Origin: Prevotella sp.
GTDB lineage: Bacteria > Bacteroidota > Bacteroidia > Bacteroidales > Bacteroidaceae
Length of the DNA stretch: 24,616 nt
Assembly (NCBI GenBank): GCA_017428805.1
Contig: JAFRQC010000059.1
Location: 1 to 24,616 of the forward strand
Direction: 5' to 3'
Below the pieces are notes generated by a model. It saw nothing but the letters and a program-made list of their open reading frames with translations. It made no database searches and was not told the origin of the DNA. Positions 21,700 to 24,616 of the stretch are shown piece after piece. The stretch's first letter is position 1. Every line of letters begins with the position of its first letter. The translations under genes were made by a program, and so were the position numbers.

Positions 21700-23211
21700 T
21701 TATCTGCCGAAGGGGAAGGCTGGCTGGGGAGCCTTCTCGGGCTCGCCGAGGAACGAAGCCTCTGCGTCCTTGTCGTCGAGCTTGAACACCATGAACTTCG
21801 GACTCTGCTCAGTGCAGGGAGTCCATGCACCACCCTGAGGACCGTTAGGATCGCTGTACTTCACGAAGTTGCTCCATGCCGTCAGCATCTTCTCCGAGAG
21901 ATCCCAGTCACCCTTCGTCCAGGGACGCCAGCAGTGCTTCAGCGACTTGAATACGAACCAGAGGTCAGAGGAGTGGAAGGCACCCTTCAGACGCTGTGTG
22001 ACCTCGGGATGGGAACCGTCGTCGGGCAACGGACGGGCGAACTGATAAGCCCACGCCTTGCCGCCCTTCTGCTGGCGAACCTTGCAGAACTCGGCGATGT
22101 TGGGTGCCATATTGCCCATGTCGTTCAGGGTGAAACCAATCATATAAGGTATGTCTGCGAGCGTGCCCTCGCGCGTGGCATCGTCGAAACTCTTCACACA
22201 GACATAGCCGTCGATCATCGGCATGAAGGGCAGACCGCGGCGCATGAATGCCATCGGGCTGTTGTCCTGCTTACCGTCGTTGTTGATCTGGTAGTAGAGG
22301 GTGTTCAGGGCGAAGACGGTCTCCGTCGAGGCCTGACGCATCTTCTGCAGGTCGGTAAGTCCAGCCCAGTCGAACACTTTCTTGGCATTGGCCTCAGCAT
22401 CGGCAAAGGTGCCACCGCTGTAACGGCCACCGATCGGATTGCCATTAGCATCGGGGATGGTGAGTCCCTGGGCGCTCATGATCACGGCCTTGTGGAACAG
22501 GCCACGGGCCAGTGGACTCTCGCAGAGGGTACGCACACTGCCACCACCGGCACTCTGTCCGAAGATGGTCACATTGTCAGGATCGCCACCAAACTGGGCG
22601 ATGTTCTTCTTGATCCACTTCAGTGCCTCAATCTGGTCGAGGATGCCGTAGTTGCCTGATACCTTATTCGGGCTTTCTGCCGAGAGCAAAGGATGTACGA
22701 GGAAACCGAACACACCCAGACGGTAGTTGATGGACACGAGCACCACGTCCTTGGCACCCCACTCCTGGCCGTCGAACTCCGGCTCGGAGCCGAAACCCTC
22801 ACGGAAGCCGCCACCGTGGATCCACAAAGCCACTGGCAGTTTCTTATTCACCTGTCCGGGAGCCTTCGTCCACACGTTCAGATACAGACAGTCCTCGCTG
22901 AAGGCTGCCTCCTTGCCATAGCCCCACTCGGTGTAGTAGCCACCAGTGTACTGGATGGCCTGGAAACTCGGACGTCCGAAGGTGTCGCAGATCCTAACAC
23001 CCTTCCAGGGCACGACGGGCTGCGGGGCCTTCCAGCGGTTCTCACGGATGGGAGGCGCAGCGTAGGGGATGCCACGATACACAAACACATCGGGATGATC
23101 GTCGGCCACGACGCCTTGCACCTGACCGCCTTCAATCGTCAACACGGGATTCTCTCCTGCCTGGGCAGACATTGCCACCATGAGCAACAACGGTAAAAAT
23201 AGTTTCTTCAT
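21700..23211 (-). CDS. Secreted type-B carboxylesterase
   Basis: Signal peptide (MKKLFLPLLLMVAMSAQAG). The 503-residue alpha/beta hydrolase has the EDCLYLNVW motif (106-114), oxyanion HGGG (132-135), nucleophile S220 in GQSAGG and a likely catalytic His413 in GAFHSSDLW. At the expected acid site the usual DEG is replaced by DMG (364-366, FTLNDMGNM), so Glu is missing and Asp364 may take its place. Many Bacteroidota members of this family act on acetyl or feruloyl groups of plant polysaccharides, but the substrate cannot be read here. It is a single-gene unit, divergent from the STAS gene, with a promoter at 23263-23270 and a hairpin downstream. It lies between two T6SS tube modules, perhaps by chance. 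Confidence 0.88.
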   Translation of the reverse strand: MKKLFLPLLLMVAMSAQAGENPVLTIEGGQVQGVVADDHPDVFVYRGIPYAAPPIRENRWKAPQPVVPWKGVRICDTFGRPSFQAIQYTGGYYTEWGYGKEAAFSEDCLYLNVWTKAPGQVNKKLPVALWIHGGGFREGFGSEPEFDGQEWGAKDVVLVSINYRLGVFGFLVHPLLSAESPNKVSGNYGILDQIEALKWIKKNIAQFGGDPDNVTIFGQSAGGGSVRTLCESPLARGLFHKAVIMSAQGLTIPDANGNPIGGRYSGGTFADAEANAKKVFDWAGLTDLQKMRQASTETVFALNTLYYQINNDGKQDNSPMAFMRRGLPFMPMIDGYVCVKSFDDATREGTLADIPYMIGFTLNDMGNMAPNIAEFCKVRQQKGGKAWAYQFARPLPDDGSHPEVTQRLKGAFHSSDLWFVFKSLKHCWRPWTKGDWDLSEKMLTAWSNFVKYSDPNGPQGGAWTPCTEQSPKFMVFKLDDKDAEASFLGEPEKAPQPAFPFGR

Positions 23212-23262
23212 AAGTTGTTATTTAAATTGGTTGATAATAATATAAAATGTGTATGATGGGGA

Positions 23263-23270
23263 CAAAGTTA
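23263..23270 (-). promoter_or_regulatory. Putative esterase promoter
   Basis: Minus-strand TAACTTTG (23270 to 23263) fits the -7 consensus and lies 52 bases before the ATG. The -33 region is in the homopurine repeat and only T/C-rich. Confidence 0.5.
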
Positions 23271-23273
23271 CGA

Positions 23274-23376
23274 AAAAGTGAAAAGGTGAAAAAGTGAAAA
23301 AGTGAAAAAGTGATGTCCTTTAACTCCCTTTAACGCCTTTTACTCCTTTAACTCCTTTAAAAGTTGTACCTTTGCA
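23274..23376. repeat. Composite repeat between esterase and STAS genes (copy 2)
   Basis: GTGAAAA-type units (about 23274-23312) lead into a 67-bp segment (23310-23376) that is 63/67 identical to 5645-5711 without gaps. The end provides the STAS gene -7 element. Same layout and orientation as copy 1 near dnaX. Confidence 0.8.
23367..23374 (+). promoter_or_regulatory. Putative STAS gene promoter, inside the repeat
   Basis: TACCTTTG, followed by CA, fits the -7 consensus; ATG is 22 bases downstream at 23396. Confidence 0.6.
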
Positions 23377-23395
23377 TCCAAATTCAATCAACGAT

Positions 23396-23701
23396 ATGAT
23401 AAAAACAGAGCTTTGTGAGGAAGAAGACCGCCTCGTCATGTATTTTGAGGGACGGCTTGATACACCTGATGCAGACAAGGTGAAGAAAGACATGAAGGAA
23501 CTGTATGACTATCACGACAAGAATATCGTGCTCGACCTGACAGACCTTAAGTATATCTGCAGCGCCGGCCTGCGCCTGTTCCTCGCTCTGTTGCAGGAGG
23601 GGCGTAAGAACGGTTGCAACGTCAGCGTCACTGGTCTCAGTCCATACATCCGCAGAGTATTCGACGAGACAGGCTTCACCAGACTCTTCAAATTAGACTG
23701 A
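23396..23701 (+). CDS. STAS-domain protein (anti-sigma factor antagonist type)
   Basis: 101 residues forming one STAS domain: MIKTELCEEEDRLVMYFEGR, then VLDLTDLKYICSAGLRLFLALLQ (about 48-70) and GLSPYIRRVFDETGFTRLF. The Ser in CSAGLRL is at the site phosphorylated in SpoIIAA-type antagonists. STAS proteins act in partner switching with a kinase and an anti-sigma factor, but no such gene is in the window, so a sigma-related role is inference; single STAS proteins also have other roles. I chose ATG at 23396, since an upstream TTG would overlap the -7 element. It ends in a terminator. It is divergent from the esterase gene. Confidence 0.85.
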   Translation: MIKTELCEEEDRLVMYFEGRLDTPDADKVKKDMKELYDYHDKNIVLDLTDLKYICSAGLRLFLALLQEGRKNGCNVSVTGLSPYIRRVFDETGFTRLFKLD

Positions 23702-23711
23702 CAAGGGGGAC

Positions 23712-23751
23712 TATGGACAAATTTTGGGCCTTTTTGCCCGATTTGTCCATA
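23712..23751 (+). terminator. Terminator after the STAS gene
   Basis: TATGGACAAAT (23712-23722) pairs with ATTTGTCCATA (23741-23751); GGGC (23726-23729) pairs with GCCC (23736-23739), with TTT opposite G. The loop is CTTTTT. No long T-run follows (AATTTAGCTC), so its strength is uncertain. Confidence 0.6.
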
Positions 23752-23798
23752 ATTTAGCTCTTTGTCGCAACAACTTGCGTATTTTTTCTTTGCTTTTT

Positions 23799-23830
23799 GT
23801 TGTCAGTTCCGCAGAAATTGTGTATTTTTG
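23799..23830 (+). promoter_or_regulatory. Putative promoter of the second TssD module
   Basis: GTTG at 23799-23802, a 20-base spacer and TATTTTTG at 23823-23830 fit the Bacteroidota pattern. The ATG is 29 bases downstream. Confidence 0.65.
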
Positions 23831-23858
23831 CAAGCAGAACAATTAAAAACGAAGAATT

Positions 23859-24272
23859 ATGTCTTTAATCAAGAAAATGCAAATTGGCGACAACCGCGCC
23901 GGCAGGTACACGAAAGAGTATCTGCTCACGGATTTCAAATGCCGTACCCACAGATTACACGACGAGTACCGTCCCCGTGCAGACAAATACTGCGACTACA
24001 TAGAGGCCACTGTGATAGCACCTGGTCGCGAGGACATGCTGATGTATGAATGGTTTATCAACAGATCTACGCTGAGCGGCCGGCTGCTCATCCAACTGCC
24101 GCCGAAGCCGAATCAGAGCGTGCCCGACGAACAGGAGATCTTTTTCGAGGAGGCCCAGTGCTTCTCCTTCGAAGAGGAGTACCACATCAACCGCAACCAG
24201 CGCCGTGTGCTCCGCCTGCAGTTCGTGGCAGAGAAGGTCACTATCAATGGTATCACCTATAAAAGACAGTAA
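23859..24272 (+). CDS. TssD/Hcp-like tube protein, second module (137 aa)
   Basis: Same length as the protein at 21126. Matching blocks are GDN...RY(T/S)K(E/Q)YL, ATVIAPGREDMLMYEWF, EIFFEEAQCFSFEEEYHI and NQRRVLRLQFVAEKVTINGI. The sequences have diverged a lot (about one third identical by eye), so this is an old paralogue or an acquired module rather than a recent copy. The start is preceded by GAAGAA and has its own promoter. The next gene starts three bases after the stop, and it is also a partner of the larger TssD type, so the two-gene order equals that of the minus-strand module. Confidence 0.85.
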   Translation: MSLIKKMQIGDNRAGRYTKEYLLTDFKCRTHRLHDEYRPRADKYCDYIEATVIAPGREDMLMYEWFINRSTLSGRLLIQLPPKPNQSVPDEQEIFFEEAQCFSFEEEYHINRNQRRVLRLQFVAEKVTINGITYKRQ

Positions 24273-24275
24273 GTT

Positions 24276-24616
24276 ATGGTTAAAGTCAATCAACATCCGA
24301 AATATCTGAAGGCTGTCCTCTATACTAATAATGTGGCAGAGATAGCCGGAGGCGTAGTACAGTCACAGTGCTTCACCGTGCAAGATTATCATTACCACTG
24401 CTACCGCGAGCGCGACGAGCAGGGAAACCCCTATGGCGGCATACTATCGGAGTATCTCGACTTCTCCGTGGTCGTGTCAGACCTGGAGACCATCAAGTTC
24501 TTCTACCAGTGCATGGACCTGAGTGAGAACACGCCCGTGTCGTTCCTCTTCAACGCCTCCTTCGGCCCAACCGGCCGCCTCACCGACTTCGAGGACGGCC
24601 TGATCACCTACGGCTA
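24276..24616 (+). CDS. TssD-like protein, larger form, partial at window end
   Basis: The ATG at 24276 (MVKVNQHPKYLKAVLYTNN) stays open for 113 codons to the window end. CFTVQDYHYHC, SEYLDFSVVVSDLETIKFFY, VSFLFNASFG and RLTDFEDGLITYG match the pattern of the 161-aa protein at 20638 (LTVQHFDYQC, RQAKVFY, SFLFNATF, RLSNCEDGMVVNGY). About 45 residues would be missing if the lengths agree. It follows the 137-aa gene after three bases. Whether a VgrG gene lies beyond the window is not visible. Confidence 0.75.
   Translation, partial: MVKVNQHPKYLKAVLYTNNVAEIAGGVVQSQCFTVQDYHYHCYRERDEQGNPYGGILSEYLDFSVVVSDLETIKFFYQCMDLSENTPVSFLFNASFGPTGRLTDFEDGLITYG

Noticed and set aside
21658..22659. 333-codon plus-strand ORF opposite the esterase
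   Set aside because: Antisense shadow; the esterase has catalytic motifs on the other strand.
23372..23395. TTG start adding eight residues to the STAS protein
   Set aside because: It overlaps the -7 element and the added residues do not match the STAS fold.

Overview
The window looks like chromosomal DNA of a Bacteroidota member, most likely Prevotella or a close relative. The reasons are: promoters of the Bacteroidota type (TAnnTTTG at -7, often a TTG-containing -33 element 20 bases upstream), no strong Shine-Dalgarno sites, family content (DUF4369 lipoprotein, stand-alone MetH activation domain, BT4734/VirE-N protein, TssD-type T6SS tube proteins) and AT-rich homopurine/homopyrimidine intergenic repeats. 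No rRNA, tRNA, CRISPR array or transposase is visible. The genus is inferred, not proven.

Layout. 1-656: 5' part of a BT4734/VirE-N type gene (minus strand), broken by an in-frame inverted-repeat element. 657-1333: non-coding and AT-rich, packed with palindromes, eight AGTGACGTTT-like motifs and a three-unit 22-bp array. 1334-1590: a 35-codon ORF overlapping a truncated DUF488 gene. 1704-5580 (minus): a ftsB/divIC-like gene and a 4-TM protein gene, a terminator, then DUF4369 lipoprotein - dihydroorotase - MetH activation domain as a second unit. 5736-7517: dnaX. 7552-11330 (minus): sensor kinase - sugar porter - receiver-only regulator, divergent from a secreted GH51 arabinofuranosidase (11497-13512) that ends in a 34-bp perfect palindromic terminator. 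13560-14069: small secreted Met-rich repeat protein.

14173-21539 (minus) is the most distinctive part: a tight five-gene type VI secretion (Bacteroidota subtype iii) module reading TssD-like tube protein, second TssD-like protein, a 1244-aa VgrG with a long helical C-terminal extension, a 655-aa beta-helix/coiled-coil protein, and a 239-aa protein whose layout resembles ribosome recycling factor. A secreted type-B carboxylesterase (minus) and a single STAS-domain protein (plus) follow. At 23859 a second pair of TssD-like genes starts on the plus strand and runs off the window, so two paralogous tube modules lie on either side of the esterase/STAS pair.

A second theme is repeat invasion of genes. 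Short repeats sit in frame inside the VirE-N gene, metH-activation gene (two inverted copies), pyrC and dnaX; they form the C-terminal codons and stops of the kinase and transporter genes; and a 67-bp repeat (63/67 identical) carries the putative promoters of both dnaX and the STAS gene. No structural T6SS genes (sheath, baseplate, membrane complex), PAAR protein or recognisable immunity gene lie in the window.
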